This document shows, piece by piece, positions 23,410-36,700 of a stretch of 64,000 bases of DNA. The first letter of the stretch is position 1. Every line of letters begins with the position of its first letter. The position numbers and the translations under genes were made by a program. This DNA comes from Seiridium cupressi. Taxonomy: Eukaryota > Ascomycota > Sordariomycetes > Amphisphaeriales > Sporocadaceae. The DNA lies in NCBI GenBank assembly GCA_036674765.1, contig JARVKI010000022.1, forward strand, positions 424,696 through 488,695, written 5' to 3'. Under the pieces are notes generated by a model. The model did no database searches, had not been told where the DNA came from, and worked only from the letters and a program-made list of their open reading frames with translations.

Positions 23410-25225
23410 GGTGGCAAGAGCTGCGAGCCAGGGAGACGGCCGCAAAGAAAGAAGTTGTGATCGCCGCCGTCGTCGCGATGGATTGCAATGTTCCGTGGAA
23501 GGGTACTTTTATGAATGCAGCGCGGGAATCAGTGGCGTGTAGTAGGAGTCTACGTATGAGATGCAGTTCGTGGGGGGTATTGTGAGCAGCCAATCTTGTA
23601 ACGTTCTTGGAGCTTGGAGGTTGCCTTTCTAGCGGGGTCGACGAATCGATCTAGCGGCGCCGCCTGGTGTCTGGAGTTAGGACCCTGACCCGAACTTGCG
23701 CATTTGAAGCGAAATGACAAAGGGGAGGGATGGATAGCGGACAACGGTCCCTGAGCCCGCCCAAGTCTTTCGGTGTCCTCGTCCCCGTCTCGTCGTTGGC
23801 AATTGAGTACTCGTGCTGGTCCAAGAGACACAAGGCCGCCCTGGTCGAACTGGGACAAATGTAAAGCTCGTCTCGTGATACTATAACTGGTCATGCAGGC
23901 ACAGGCAGACGCACACGCACGGGGCTGAGCGGTACTGCGAGAGCTGCGGATTAGTTAGTGCATAAGTATCCAAGATCTGATAAAACGTGAAGCGGTGCCC
24001 TTGGGCGACTAAAAGACCTGGTGGGGCGCAGTTGCGGAAGCTGTAAGTTAAATTCACGTGAGAAACCATGTACGATGCAGAGTGTAGAGGCGAGGTCAAA
24101 ACGAACATACGATGTTGAACGGGCAAAGCCACAGGCGACGTGGAACAAGTGTAAATTCTCACTGATATGGCCGAAGGGGCAAGTGGCACTTTCCCATGAC
24201 CATTCCAAAGTCTATTATTATCAATGGCAGCAAAAGTATCGCTCGAGGCAAGTCCATTCTCTGGATTGGGCAATAACATCGGGGGCCTAACAGGCGCGGC
24301 GGCAGTTAGGACTTGGTACAGTAGCTGCTGATTCCAATACATTGTAAGCATGCGCAAGAACAAGTACATTGTAGCTTTTTCTTCTTATTTCTTTCTGAAC
24401 TTCCACCACTTGAAACGCCTATGTTCTGCTTACAGGGGCCCATCTCAATATGGCCCCTGTACGTTCTTCAAGAACCAATAATGAGTTACCTGGTTCTATC
24501 AGCACCTCCCAACATTCTCTTAGATGGATTTGGCTGCACTCGCGCAGTCTACGGCATGTGACCCAAAACGGGGGCTCGCGTTTCCCTGCGGTGCAAGTCA
24601 GAGGGGGCACGTATCGTGTCCTATCAGTCCCCGTGCCTACAAGCATCTTGACGCGAACAAAACCTTCTGGATGCCTGACCTGGGCCCATAAGGAATTGGT
24701 CGGGCTCGTAGCCATTGTGTACACTAGGTAATGCTAATATTAACTACCAAGGCCAGTGGCATTTTCGTGTTCAAAGCCGTCTTTGGATTAATATGACATT
24801 TCAAAGGACGCACTAAAACACCCAAGTCGATAGCGGTTGGGCTACCAAGTAATGGCGGTTTGGCGCCAATCCCAAATTCGTGCAGCACTGGCCGCTCCTA
24901 TCCCTTTTCGCCAGGCCCGGGATGAGCGAGTAGCGGGATGACGTTGCTCCAAATCAGTGCCGGACCCCCATAATCATGCAATCACACACTCACTCTTAAC
25001 CCACACCCATCACTGCTGTGTTGTCTGTTCGCGCTCTGCCGTTTGTGTCGAGAAATACAGTGTTCCAGACTCACAGTGCCCATACCCCCGTGACGCAAAT
25101 CCTCCGTAGGCAGGCAGACGAACGTCCTACGAGGAGGGGCGGGCATGACATGAATGCTCCAAACACCACTGCTGCCAGCAAAAAAAAACAACCAGTAGCT
25201 CAGGCAGCTTTCGGGAACCCTGGAG
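23410..25225. other. Divergent promoter region of the csx2-type and UNC-13-like genes
   Basis: About 1.8 kb separate two opposite start codons. No gene is supported. A 44-codon upstream frame starts at 25150 and overlaps the start of the UNC-13-like gene (described under findings). A run of eight A lies at about 25181-25188. Confidence 0.45.
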
Positions 25226-28200
25226 ATGTCGACAATCTCGAGGAAGTCAGTCCAAGGCGGCGCGCTCAACCGCCGTCTCGATAGCATACAACGAGGAGAA
25301 CGACGAGCCCGGTCAAGTTCAAGTGCAAGCACTCGCAAGGTGGAGGTGCAGTTCGACGATGCCTTTACCTACGCCCTCCGAGTCGCATATCTACACTACT
25401 TGCTCCAGCCCAAGCGCAAGCAAAAACAGTTCGTTGCGGCGCCAAAACCACCGCCGAGGGCATACACTTCCGCTGCCACAGACCTCGTCAAGGAGTTCTT
25501 GCCGCAGAGCTCCTCGAGCGTAAAGCTTCCACATGGCTTCCGCAAGTACCTCGAGCGGCGCATGGCAGGTGTCATGGCGGGCACAGAAAGAGCACCTGGT
25601 TATGGAGACTCGGATATCAAGAGGTCGTTTGCCGAAGCATACAACAGTTTTGGAAGTCCTGCAATGCAGAAGATAATAGACAAAGATCGAAAACTCGAGG
25701 GCGTTGTTATGACGTTCTACAGCGCAGCAACCAAATCATGCCGACCTCTTCCCGGGGCTCCAGCAACCGACGATTCGTGGAAATTCCTCGTTGATAGGCA
25801 TGTTGCCATGTTCGTGCGACTGGTGGCCAACGTGTTGAGGGATATGGGCAGCGATCGAGACAAGCCGGAGCTTATGAGCCGGCTAAAGACGCTGGAGAAC
25901 AAGCTGCTCACAAACGACCAGAACCTTTTCGTCGACACAGGCCAGGATGGAGGTAAATACATTGAAGTGGACGTCCCACTGACCCACGACGTCAAAGACA
26001 TGCCGCTCGTCCAGGTTGTCGCAAGGCTTTTCGGCATGTCCAACTCTAACGTGCAAGGCCATATTGACAAACAACGACCGAACTGGTCTGAAGATGCTGC
26101 TTTGAGGGATCTCAAGTCGTACCAACACCGATTGAATGCGAATATGAATGGCACCTTGCAGGGTCATGATTTCGATGTCGATGAGGCATTCCAAGAATGG
26201 AAGAGGGCGGAAGCGCCTCATTTATCGGCCATGATGAAGGAGATCCTCACAGCAAAGCCGCAGCTTGTGAGAATGTCGACGGCCAATCTTGCTCTCGAGA
26301 AGCCGCTGCCTGCCAGTCCCGTTTCCGGATATGGAGAGGACCAGGCTTACGCCGATCTTGGCCGGGCACTATCCAGCCCCGATTCTGCGTACAGCCTAGA
26401 CCATTCACTCAGTCTTGGGTCCATGTCATTAGAGGACACCAGCAGCATCAGAAGTGTCGACGAAGCTCACTACACTTTTATACCACCTGATCCCCGCGAA
26501 TACTTCAAAACGATTGCCAAGTATGCTATGGAGTTCGACTCCATGCATGCCGATGACGGGGAGCGATCAGGCCCATTCTCGAGGCAAAGCATAGATTTGC
26601 TCACAGAACTCTGTGTCCACTGGCGGATTCCTCAGTTTACGCGACTAGTAGTTTTCTTGGAAATAGCAGCGGGGAAGTTTCTCGACTCGGTCGACTCGAC
26701 ATTCACAGCAATCGATCTGGACAATGTCTTTGATTTGGTGAAGATGGCACCTCCAGAGATGAAAAAGCCCCCACATATTTACCTGTGCAATGAAAGTCTT
26801 GCCACGATAGATAGGAGCAAGTGGACGATGCACGACTTCGCTGTATATCAGCACACGTTGAACCTACTACACGACGCACTCCGCCGCGAGCTATATGCTA
26901 CCTTCATGCATTGCTATGAACCAAAGCCTCCATCAATTGGACCAGTACTCATGGTCTTGGAGCGACACATCTATTCCGACCCAAGCTTCTCCCGGAGGCC
27001 CGAATATGAAGACAACTACGCAGAAGAGCTAAAAGAGGGCCTCAAAGACCAGGCCGCGATTGTGTACCGTGGCTACTTGGACAGTGCAATCCCCGAAAGC
27101 CAGGACGATTGGGATTTCAATCATGTTGTGCAGCTTGGAAAATCGGTAGTGAAGCTTTGTGAGAGAATCAAGAAGCGCTACAAGTCAAATCCGGAAATTA
27201 TGGGCGTTAACCCCCTCACAATCCTGGTCGAGACCATGTTTCCCAGCTTCGAGAACGATGCCCATCAGCTGATCAAATCCATCATCATGAACGCACAGCA
27301 GCGCGGCCTAGAATTTGGATCTGAAGATGGCTTTGCGTTGTACAAGGAACTGGTTGAAATTCGACAAATACACCGTGCCTCACTACCGAGCAAACCTTTC
27401 ACATTTGATATCGAGGAGCTGTTGGTGGATTTCGTTTGGCGCTGGATTGCGCATGCTGAAGCGTTCACAGTGAATATTGTGGACAACGCCATCAAACAGG
27501 ACCAATTTCAAGTTCGCCCGGGGCGTGATGGCCATGAGCCCGAGGATACGGACCGCCACAGTCACTCCATCATTGATCTCTTCAAAAGCTTTAATCAGAC
27601 AGCAGAGCAAATATTTCAACTCGAGTGGGATAATGACGTCCATCATGCTAAATTCATGACCGCCCTTGCGAAGATATTCGCCAATGGCCTGGACAGGTAT
27701 TGCGAAACTGTGGATAACAAATTCAACAAGGAGATGGACACGCCTCGACCGAACGAGCAAGAAGCTTTGGCTGCTGCCCAAACAACACAGGGCAAATTCA
27801 TGAAATATGCCAAGGACGCCTGGAACAACAAAGAAAAGATAGAGCCATTCCAGTTTTATTCAGAGGTAGACGCTGCCCTGCTCCAACTTCCAGATTGCCA
27901 CTAACACCCAACCAGTCTCTGGTCAAACTCAACAATATTGAGTACGCGATGCAGGAACTAGACAAACTCGAGAAGCTCATAAATGTTGATGCATGTGCTG
28001 CCTTGCTCGAGAAAGCGGAGGGGCCTAGAAAACCTGCCAAGCGACCGTCGAAATATGTCTTTACTGTCAAGATCGTCGAGGCGGAGGACCTCAAAGCCTG
28101 TGATCCCAACGGAACGAGCGACCCGTACGTTGTGCTGGGAGATGAGTATCAGAAACGCATTGCAAAGACGAGGACCATCATGAGAAACCTTAACCCCAAA

Positions 28201-29470
28201 TGGGACGAGTCAGTTGATATCAATGTGACTGGTCCTTTGAACCTTGTGGCGACAATATGGGACTACGACATGTTTGGCGAACACGACTTTGTCGGCAGAA
28301 CGACCCTCAAGCTTGATCCGCAGGGATTCCGCGACTATTTACCACAGGAGATATGGCTCGATCTTGACACACAGGGAAGGTTGCTGGTCCGCGTTAGTAT
28401 GGAAGGTGAACGAGATGATATCCAATTCTATTTTGGCAAAGCATTTAGACATCTCAAGAGAACGGAAAGGGACATGGTACGCAAGATAACCGACAAGGTA
28501 CGTGTTCGCATGTGTTTGTCAGCGTTGTGGGATGCTGACTATTTTCTAGCTGACTACGCATATCAACGCTACCCTGTCCCACGAAACGCTGCGGCATCTT
28601 CTGGGTCGCGGTCTTCTGCAGTCCGCTCAGAGTATGTGGAAGAGGCAGTCGAGGGTGCCTACTGTCACAGAAGCCGACGTCGAAAATGCCCTTCAGGCAC
28701 TCTTTACATACTTCAACGAAAACTTTGCCATCATGAAAGGCACACTTACAGATGCCACCATGGTAGCCGTCATGATGCGGCTCTGGAAAGAAGTCCTCAT
28801 GGCCATCGAGTCTCTACTGGTACCGCCTCTATCCGAGAAGCCTTCCCACCAGAAGCCACTTACAGAGCGCGAGGCCGAGGTCGTGTATAAGTGGCTAGCA
28901 CTGTTGTTCGAATTCTTCAATGCCCGCGATGCCGAGAGCGGCGAAGTGTTAGGAGTCCCGGCCGAGGTGCTCAAGTCACCTAAGTATCACGAGCTCGCCT
29001 CGCTCAATTTCTTCTACTTTGAGACCACAGATCACCTCATACACACCTCGGAGCGCATGGCCGCCGCCACCGCCCAGCGTGCCCAACAAGCCATGCAACA
29101 GCAACTCGCTGCGAACCCCAACCGGCTGAGTGCGCCGGCAGCGTTTGGTGGATATGGTGGTTCTGCCGGTCCAGCGTTTGCCTCGATGGGTACTATCAGA
29201 CGTGGTAAAAGTATCATGATGAGCCGTAATCTAGGCACGATGCGCAGGATGAAGGAGGAGAAGCGAAAAGAGGCGCAGGCAGATCCGAGCGACGATATGA
29301 TTCTTAGGATTCTGAGGATGAGACCCGAAGCCGCAAATTATCTCAAGGAAAGGAACAGACAAAAGGGACGCCAAGCTGCGGCGCAAGCTGCTGCGTTAAT
29401 AGTGAAACAGAGTATCAACCAAGGCTGGGCCTCTGGTGGGTTTGGAAGGGGTGGTGTGCCGAGGCGATAG
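25226..29470 (+). CDS. UNC-13/Munc13-like protein with C2 domain
   Basis: Three exons, 25226-27865, 27916-28497 and 28550-29470, all phase 0, give 1380 residues. The protein resembles fungal Munc13-homology proteins (fission yeast Ync13 and Git1), which act in vesicle exocytosis, cytokinesis or nutrient signalling. The first 880 residues are mostly helical with MHD-like stretches (FDDAFTYALRVAYLHYLL; FFKTIAKYAMEF-like; IIDLFKSFNQTAEQIFQL). A C2 domain at about residues 925-1040 follows the first intron: KYVFTVKIVEAEDL, DPNGTSDPYVVL, NPKWDESVDI, VATIWDYDMFGEHDFVG. The Asp residues expected to bind Ca2+ are present. A second Munc13-homology part follows (RHLLGRGLLQSAQSMWKRQS; DATMVAVMMRLWKEVL). 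The C-terminus is basic and Gly/Arg-rich. The start follows family length, since the preceding frame has no homologous look. Confidence 0.9.
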
Positions 29471-30863
29471 GAGAGTGGGCACCTGGAATGCAGCGTGTGG
29501 CCGATTGAGAAATGACGGATGGGGCGGTATAGCGTGGATGCACACTGAAGGATGATTCGAACAGCTACGCAATTTTTGGTCAATGTCACATGAGGAGTCG
29601 AGGAATGTGTTGTTCGTGGTTTTTGATATTCGATACCCTCACGAAGCAAGCTTTGGAGGTCATGGACAGATGACAGGACGGAGGACAGGTCGGGTAATCT
29701 GGGATAGTATGATGCAGTTTGATAATACATAAAGATTCCTCCGTGTAGTTATTCACTTATTTGCTTCGCCTTTCTTTTTTTGCATGGACAAAAAAGAAAG
29801 GGGAGGAGGAGGAAAACGTAATCACGACTAGAAAGAAAGAAAGAAATCCATCAGTTATGCACTAGATAACGCAGCAGTGATATCACATATTTTATAGCTT
29901 GGTAGTCAGAAACGTATTTGCTCGTCGTTCACAGTATGTATAGTTTCGCTAGCACCAGAGCTAAAATACGGGCTGGGGATTATGGAGATTACGGAGAGGA
30001 CGACCTGAGCCTTCAACAAGTCGATTTCACAGAAGAGCGAGAATCTTGCAAGTATCACGCGGTCCTCGTAAAATGAATAGGGCTGCTGCAGCTGGCGAAC
30101 TCGGTTTATTGGATAAACCCCAACGGGGTGACCACTCCACGTGGGTGGTAGAGTGCGTCGCCCCTTATGTGTGATGGCATGCCTTGGTCTATGCAATGAG
30201 ATCGCGGCGAGCGTTCAATAGAGTTTCTGATGTGCCGGTCGCCCACCGCAATGTGCCTTTCACGGTTTGCTACGAGCTCTGAGAGGAATGGTATATGGTA
30301 AGGATTTCTTTTGAGATGAATATTATTCCCAGTGGCATCCCTCCCAATTGTGCGACACCATCAAGTTCATTGATAGACAAGTTTAGACGGCGGAACTAAA
30401 ACGGGAGTCCACTTTGTCACCTCGTGACTTCGCAAAGTGTGTGTCGTACGTACATCTGCAACATTTATATCGTTGAACTTCTAGACAAGTGCAGAGTACG
30501 TATGGCTCAAAACAGGTGCCCTTTCCGACAGGAGGGCTTCTGGGCTATCGGCGAATGGGTATTGCTTTGATGGGGATCCCGTCCAAAGGCAAAACTTAAT
30601 TGGTGCCACCAGATAACGACAAGCACATCCGTGGGGTACAATGCATAATCACATGAACACCAGTGGCTATCATTGACCAAAAGCAGATGCTCTGCGTGCC
30701 TCGCCTAGCCTTTGCCAGGTTGTGGATATTTTAGTCTGAAACATGCGCTGGCTGTGATCAACGCGGCGTACAGTAGACCAAGGGGAAGGGGCAAAATATA
30801 ATAAAAATTCAAAATTTTGAGTTGGTTGTTTGCTATCCATATTCACTGGGGAGCAGAAGCGCT
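29471..30863. other. Intergenic after the UNC-13-like gene
   Basis: No supported gene. A hairpin-like pair of CCTTTCTTTTTT (29769-29780) and AAAAAAGAAAGG (29790-29801) sits about 300 bases after the stop codon and may mark 3'-end formation or be chance in a T/A-rich tract. The rest is unremarkable. Confidence 0.4.
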
Positions 30864-31502
30864 TCACAATGCTTGGGTTATCGGACGGATACGGGGCCTT
30901 GGCACCGGTGCAGGCGGGGTCTGCGTTCGTGTTCCGATAGGAATCCATCTGTCTACTGTGTTCAGGGTCCAGTGCGGTGGAACGGCTGCAGTAGTATTCT
31001 CAACGGGTTTCTTGCGAGGCTGGTGCTTGTAGCTTGCATAAGGTAGCTCGTTCGCCAGCAGTCGCCATGTAGTCTGAGTCAGGTCGCGTTCAAGCACCGT
31101 CATCCTACGAGGCACAGTCAGGATTAGAAGTACGTAGGAGGAAATACCAACCGCGAGATCCGATTGCCGGGGCAGCTGGAGCGTCTGAATCATCACCATC
31201 GGCCCTGGGCTACCGGTCGTTGATCGTGCCCTGCAATATTAAATCGTGGGGAGGGTCGCTGAGACAGGCAGTGGACGGCAGTGAGCACGGCTACGAAACA
31301 CGCCTGGTGTCGGTCTGCCAATCTTCATTAGAGCTGCCACGGGCCGATCTGCGTTCGAGTAGACGGGGCCTGCGGTGAGAACGGCGTCAAAGTCCTTCTC
31401 TAAAGCTTTCATACAGTGCGGCAATTGCTCTGCTCGAGCTACCACTGCACGTTCTATCATTTGTTGGAGGCCTGCCAAGCGGGCCTGTCTCCGCTTGTCC
31501 AT
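30864..31502 (-). CDS. Putative small three-exon gene of unknown function
   Basis: I do not recognise the product. Two coding-looking stretches, 31302-31502 (starts MDKRRQARLAGLQQMIERAV) and 30864-31104 (MTVLERDLTQTTWRLLANEL), join in frame if a 17-base exon at 31214-31230 (GTIND plus part of an Arg) is placed between them. Introns are then 31231-31301 and 31105-31213, both GT-AG, the second with a CTGAC branch site. The product is 152 residues. It has a basic, helical N-terminus, a probable central helix and a proline-rich tail (PPAPVPRPRIRPITQAL). The first donor, GTGTTT, is weak. Without the micro-exon no two-exon join I tried keeps the frame. Could be a real conserved small protein or a chance arrangement. 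Confidence 0.42.
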
Positions 31503-33716
31503 CTGAATTGAGATGAGAGATGAATGTCGGTGGAAATAAGACCGCCGTGCTTCTGCAGATCTAAGCCCAAAACCTACCTACTGCGGCTGAATGGTCTACA
31601 TCTAAGGTAGCTAGGTCCAACATTTTTAGGGGTCCTATGGACTGCCCCGCCCTGAACGCCAGACCAAGGCTACGGCGGGCGACACCAGCTGGTCCTCGGC
31701 GAGGTTGCGAGACCATTATCCCCAGATGTGCGCTGTAAAGGTAGGACATGGTTTCGGGCCTCGACGGCGAAGGTAAAATGCCCATACATGTACTCGACAC
31801 GGATGTTTCGGCCATGTCTGCGCGTGTTGGGCTGCCCCAACCCAAGGCGGTGATCTGCCAGCCTATCTCGCTTCGCATCCGATGGTGAGGGTGAAGGGTA
31901 CGTATTCGTTGCGAAAGCGTGCTAGCGAGAAGCTAATGCTTGAGCCAACGGTAGCCACGCCCCGAACTCAAATCAATTACCAGGTAGAGTATAGTGACAG
32001 ACTGACCGCCTGACGTCATATCCCGAGCTTGGGCACGATATATTTCATGCGAATATAGGACCGCCGTTGCCAGAGCTCCAGTTCAGGCACGAGCAAGAAA
32101 GGAAGAAGAGTCAGGTCGTCCTGGTCACCCAGGTCCACGATGGTTTTGAGTATTGGTATTAACCGCGGCCAGTGGATAGGGGGTGGATCAAAACCTCGGC
32201 CTACCCAATGCGAGACGGCAGCGCGACTTTGCCACCTCCGATCCGTGATTTGTTCTTTCGTATGTAGAGCCAACCTGGTCATTCGCCGTTCGCCGTTGAT
32301 TGTGGATTGCCACATTCTGCATAGGTTGGTGCCCAGCACGTTCCCCCGGGGAAGACGATGGCCATGACCTTGGCGGGCTTGCCGTGCAGAGGCAGAGGAG
32401 GCAAAGCTCAGGAGTGACGTTTGTAAATCAATGGGGACTCGTGGGGGAGCGAAGGCAGCGAGAGGAACATTGGTGCTGCCGAGAACAGGACGTCGCATAT
32501 ACATATCAAATGCCTCTTGTGATGGGCTGACTGTGCAAATCTAGTATGGTGGCGCATTTGCTGCCGCGTTGTTGGCTATGGGTTAAAGTGCCCTCACCTG
32601 GCCAATGGGAATCTGGGACTCGTCGTACGGAACGCGGCACCTATCTACTAGGTATGTCGCAGGTAGCAGGGCATCGGAACCGGTCTCCTCCCCGACTCTG
32701 CTGACAAGGCTACCGTGCTGACGAGAAATGGTAGGATGATTTTGGATGATTTTGTTTTTGTTTGTTTTGCTTTGTTCTACCTCGGCCTCCTTTGTTATGA
32801 GGTCTGTAGTGTCTTAGCGCACTAGCGGACGAAGAAGCAGCGATTATACCTGGTGTCCTTTGGCGGTGTCGTTGGTATTATTTCCGCAATGTGGATTTGT
32901 ATCCTCAGGTGAGGCGTGAGACCCCCCCAGCAGGGACGACTGCATAGGAGGGAATGGATGTCGGCTGCTCTGCTGCTACTTCTGCTTCCCGCAGCATCTG
33001 GACGCGGCTGTCGAGCAAGCCCGTCACAGCGTACATGCAGCATCAACGTAAATGAACAAGCAAATAACAAAACTTAAAATTAATATGCGATTAATGGCTC
33101 TTGTGTGCACCCTCCCCCCTGAGCAGCTTGAAGTCAATGGCTAGACGGAGCCTGGGCTAGTTAGTGCTGGCTACGAGAATACCAGCAAAACCCCTGTCGC
33201 TTTAGCGCCTCCTCGTGCGTGGTTGGGTGACCCGCCACACTTGTCACCCTCCAGCAGCTCGCAGCAAAGCGGACGAAAGCGAGCCAGCGCGCAACGTTCA
33301 GGGAACCAAATTCCAGCACACCTCCACTTCACCCACTTTCAACTCTGCTGCTTCCTTGTCGGGAGATTTCTTCTCTATCGCGTCGTGCATTATCATTTCC
33401 TCCTCGAACCATCTGGTCGAAAGTGTCTCCGTTCATCGTCAACTCCTAGTCTGCAAACCTCGCCCGCCGCTGTATCTTGCCCGCGCTTCGCTGTGGGAGC
33501 AGAAGCAGAGTCGCGACCGTTGGCATAATCGACTAGCCAAGGCTTCATCCCAAGTTTCCCCCGTGCCTACACAGGATGCAATCGACCTCGTGAATTACTC
33601 GTGCCGATATCAGCTGTCGCTGGCATCATTCGCTCCTTACTTGTATCGACCTTTTCCAAGTCTGAACAATTCCACTCTCGCAGCTTTTGCCATTGACCAG
33701 GCGGGTCATGAGAATC
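31503..33716. other. Spacer and long leader upstream of NIK1
   Basis: No supported gene. A 162-codon minus-strand frame at 32016-32504 is the longest but has no recognisable features. The last 500 bases before the NIK1 start are pyrimidine-rich, as in long leaders of fungal regulatory genes. A second in-frame ATG at 33708 precedes the chosen NIK1 start by three codons. Confidence 0.45.
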
Positions 33717-36700
33717 ATGCCTGACGAATCGGCCTTGGCGGCCGCCGCTGCCGTGATCAAGACAATGGCTGTCGACTCCAAACTCTCAACGTCTGTTCAA
33801 GTCGGGGGCAACCAGGGCTGCAAGCTTCCCGGACCCAACAGCTCGGCCAAGGACTCGCTCGAGCGAGAGCTCTCGGCCCTTGCTGCTCGAATTCAGCGCC
33901 TGGAGGCTAGAGCCAGTATCTCGAATACCCCCATATTCCCGGATACACCAAGCGAAACAGTTGACTCGATGTTCGGCGTCGAGGCCTCATCCCCTGTTTC
34001 GAATAACGGCAAGCCGTATATGCGCTCAAAGCTCCCACCCACCACACCGATCCGCGCTCCTGCCCAAGATGAGCGGACATATAAGACGATTCCCCTGACG
34101 GACGAGGCTCTCGAGGGTCTTCGGGAGCATATAGATGACCAGTCTAAACTGCTTGACAACCAGCGGCAGGAGCTTACCCATGTCAATGCTCAGCTAGTTG
34201 AACAGAAGCAGCTACAGGAAAAGGCGCTCAGGATCTTGGAAGAGGAGCGTGTCGCAGCTCTCGAAAGGGAGCTGTGGAAACACCAGAAAGCCAACGAGGC
34301 CTTCCAGAAAGCCTTACGTGAGATCGGCGAGATTGTGACAGCAGTCGCTCACGGCGACCTGAGCAAGAGAGTGCGCATGAATTCAGTAGAAATGGACCCC
34401 GAGATCACTACTTTCAAGCGTACCATCAATACCATGATGGACCAACTGCAAGTCTTCTCGAGCGAAGTCTCGCGCGTCGCTCGTGAAGTCGGTACAGATG
34501 GTATATTGGGCGGTCAAGCCATGATCGCTGGTGTCGATGGCACTTGGAAGGAACTCACCGACAATGGCAAGCCGATCTCCATCCACGTTTGGCATATTTG
34601 TTACTGACAAGCAATTAGTGAACGTCATGGCCCAAAATCTAACCGATCAAGTGCGCGAGATTGCTTCGGTCACTACTGCCGTCGCTCATGGTGATCTGAC
34701 GAAGAAGATTGAACGACCGGCCAAGGGAGAGATTTTGGAACTTCAACAGACCATCAACACCATGGTTGTCCAACTAGGTACGTTCGCGGCAGAAGTCACT
34801 CGGGTCGCACGCGACGTCGGGACCGAGGGCATGCTTGGCGGCCAGGCCGATGTGATGGGAGTGCAAGGCATGTGGAACGAATTGACAGTCAACGTCAATG
34901 CCATGGCCAATAATCTCACCACCCAGGTGCGGGATATCGCAAAAGTCACGACCGCTGTCGCCAGGGGCGATCTTACACAAAAGGTGCAGGCCGAATGCAG
35001 GGGTGAGATCCTAGAGCTCAAATCAACCATCAACTCCATGGTTGGTCAACTGCAACAATTTGCTGCTGAGGTTACCAAGATTGCCCGAGAGGTCGGCACA
35101 GAAGGTCGCTTGGGTGGCCAAGCAACTGTAAATGATGTTCAAGGCACATGGCGCGACCTGACCGACAACGTCAACGGCATGGCCATGAATCTGACAACCC
35201 AAGTGCGCGAGATATCCAAGGTGACTACAGCTGTAGCAAAGGGCGATCTTAGTACAAAGATCAGTGTTGAGGCAAAAGGAGAGATTTTACAACTCAAAAA
35301 CACTATTAACTCCATGGTGGACCGCCTGAGCACTTTCGCATTCGAGGTCACCAAACTTGCGAAAGAAGTTGGGACGGATGGGACCCTCGGCGGACAAGCA
35401 CGTGTTGACGATGTTGAAGGCAAGTGGAAAGACCTTACGGAGAATGTCAACACCATGGCATCAAACCTCACTTCACAAGTCCGAGGTATCTCAACAGTCA
35501 CTCAAGCTATTGCAGATGGTGACATGAGCCAGAAGATCACTGTCACTGCTGGAGGTGAAGTTGCTCTTCTTAAGGATACCATTAACAACATGGTGGACCG
35601 GCTCTCCGTCTTCTGTAACGAAGTGCAACGAGTCGCCAAGGACGTCGGTGTTGACGGCAAGATGGGTGGCCAGGCTGATGTCGCTGGTCTCAAGGGTCGA
35701 TGGAAGGAGATTACCGCCGACGTCAACACGATGGCTACAAACTTGGTAAGCTTTCGTTGGTCACGAGTTACGAAAGGAGACTAACCATGATCAATTTCAG
35801 ACTACGCAGGTGCGGGCGTTTGGTGATATCACCAACGCCGCGACCGACGGCAACTTCACGAAGCTGGTCGACGTTGAAGCCTCGGGCGAGATGGATGAGC
35901 TCAAACGCAAGATCAATCAGATGGTGTACAACCTGCGAGACAGCATCCAACGGAACACCTTGGCAAGGGAAGCTGCCGAACAGGCGAATAAGACCAAATC
36001 CGAGTTCTTGGCAAACATGTCACACGAGATCCGCACTCCGATGAATGGCATTATAGGAATGACGCAATTAACCTTGGATACGGACCTGACGCAATACCAG
36101 AGAGAAATGCTCAACATTGTCAACAACCTTGCCAACAGTCTGCTGACCATCATTGATGACATCTTGGATCTGTCCAAGATTGAGGCCAAGAGAATGGTCA
36201 TTGAAGAAATCCCGTATACGTTGCGCGGTACTGTCTTTAACGCTCTCAAAACCCTCGCCGTCAAAGCCAATGAGAAGTTCTTGGATTTGACCTACTGTGT
36301 TGACAACTCGGTTCCGGATTATGTCGTGGGCGACTCGTTCCGCCTACGACAGATCATCTTGAACCTCGTTGGAAATGCCATTAAGTTCACCGAGCATGGA
36401 GAGGTTCGACTGACGATTCAGCAAGCCCAAAAGCCTGCGCCGAAAGATCCGAACGAGTATGCTCTCCAGTTTGTCGTCTCCGATACAGGAATAGGAATCC
36501 CGCAGGACAAGCTAGACCTCATCTTCGATACGTTCCAGCAAGCAGATGGCTCAATGACGCGGAAGTTTGGCGGTACCGGCCTTGGCCTCTCGATCTCCAA
36601 GAGACTGGTCAGCCTCATGGGTGGTGATGTCTGGGTCCGCAGCGATGTTGGCAAAGGCAGCTCATTCTACTTCACATGTGTTGTCAAGCTTGCCGGTGGT

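Noticed and set aside
32016..32504. 162-codon minus-strand frame upstream of NIK1
   Set aside because: No recognisable features, no clear splice context, and it lies in the probable NIK1 promoter; not strong enough to call.
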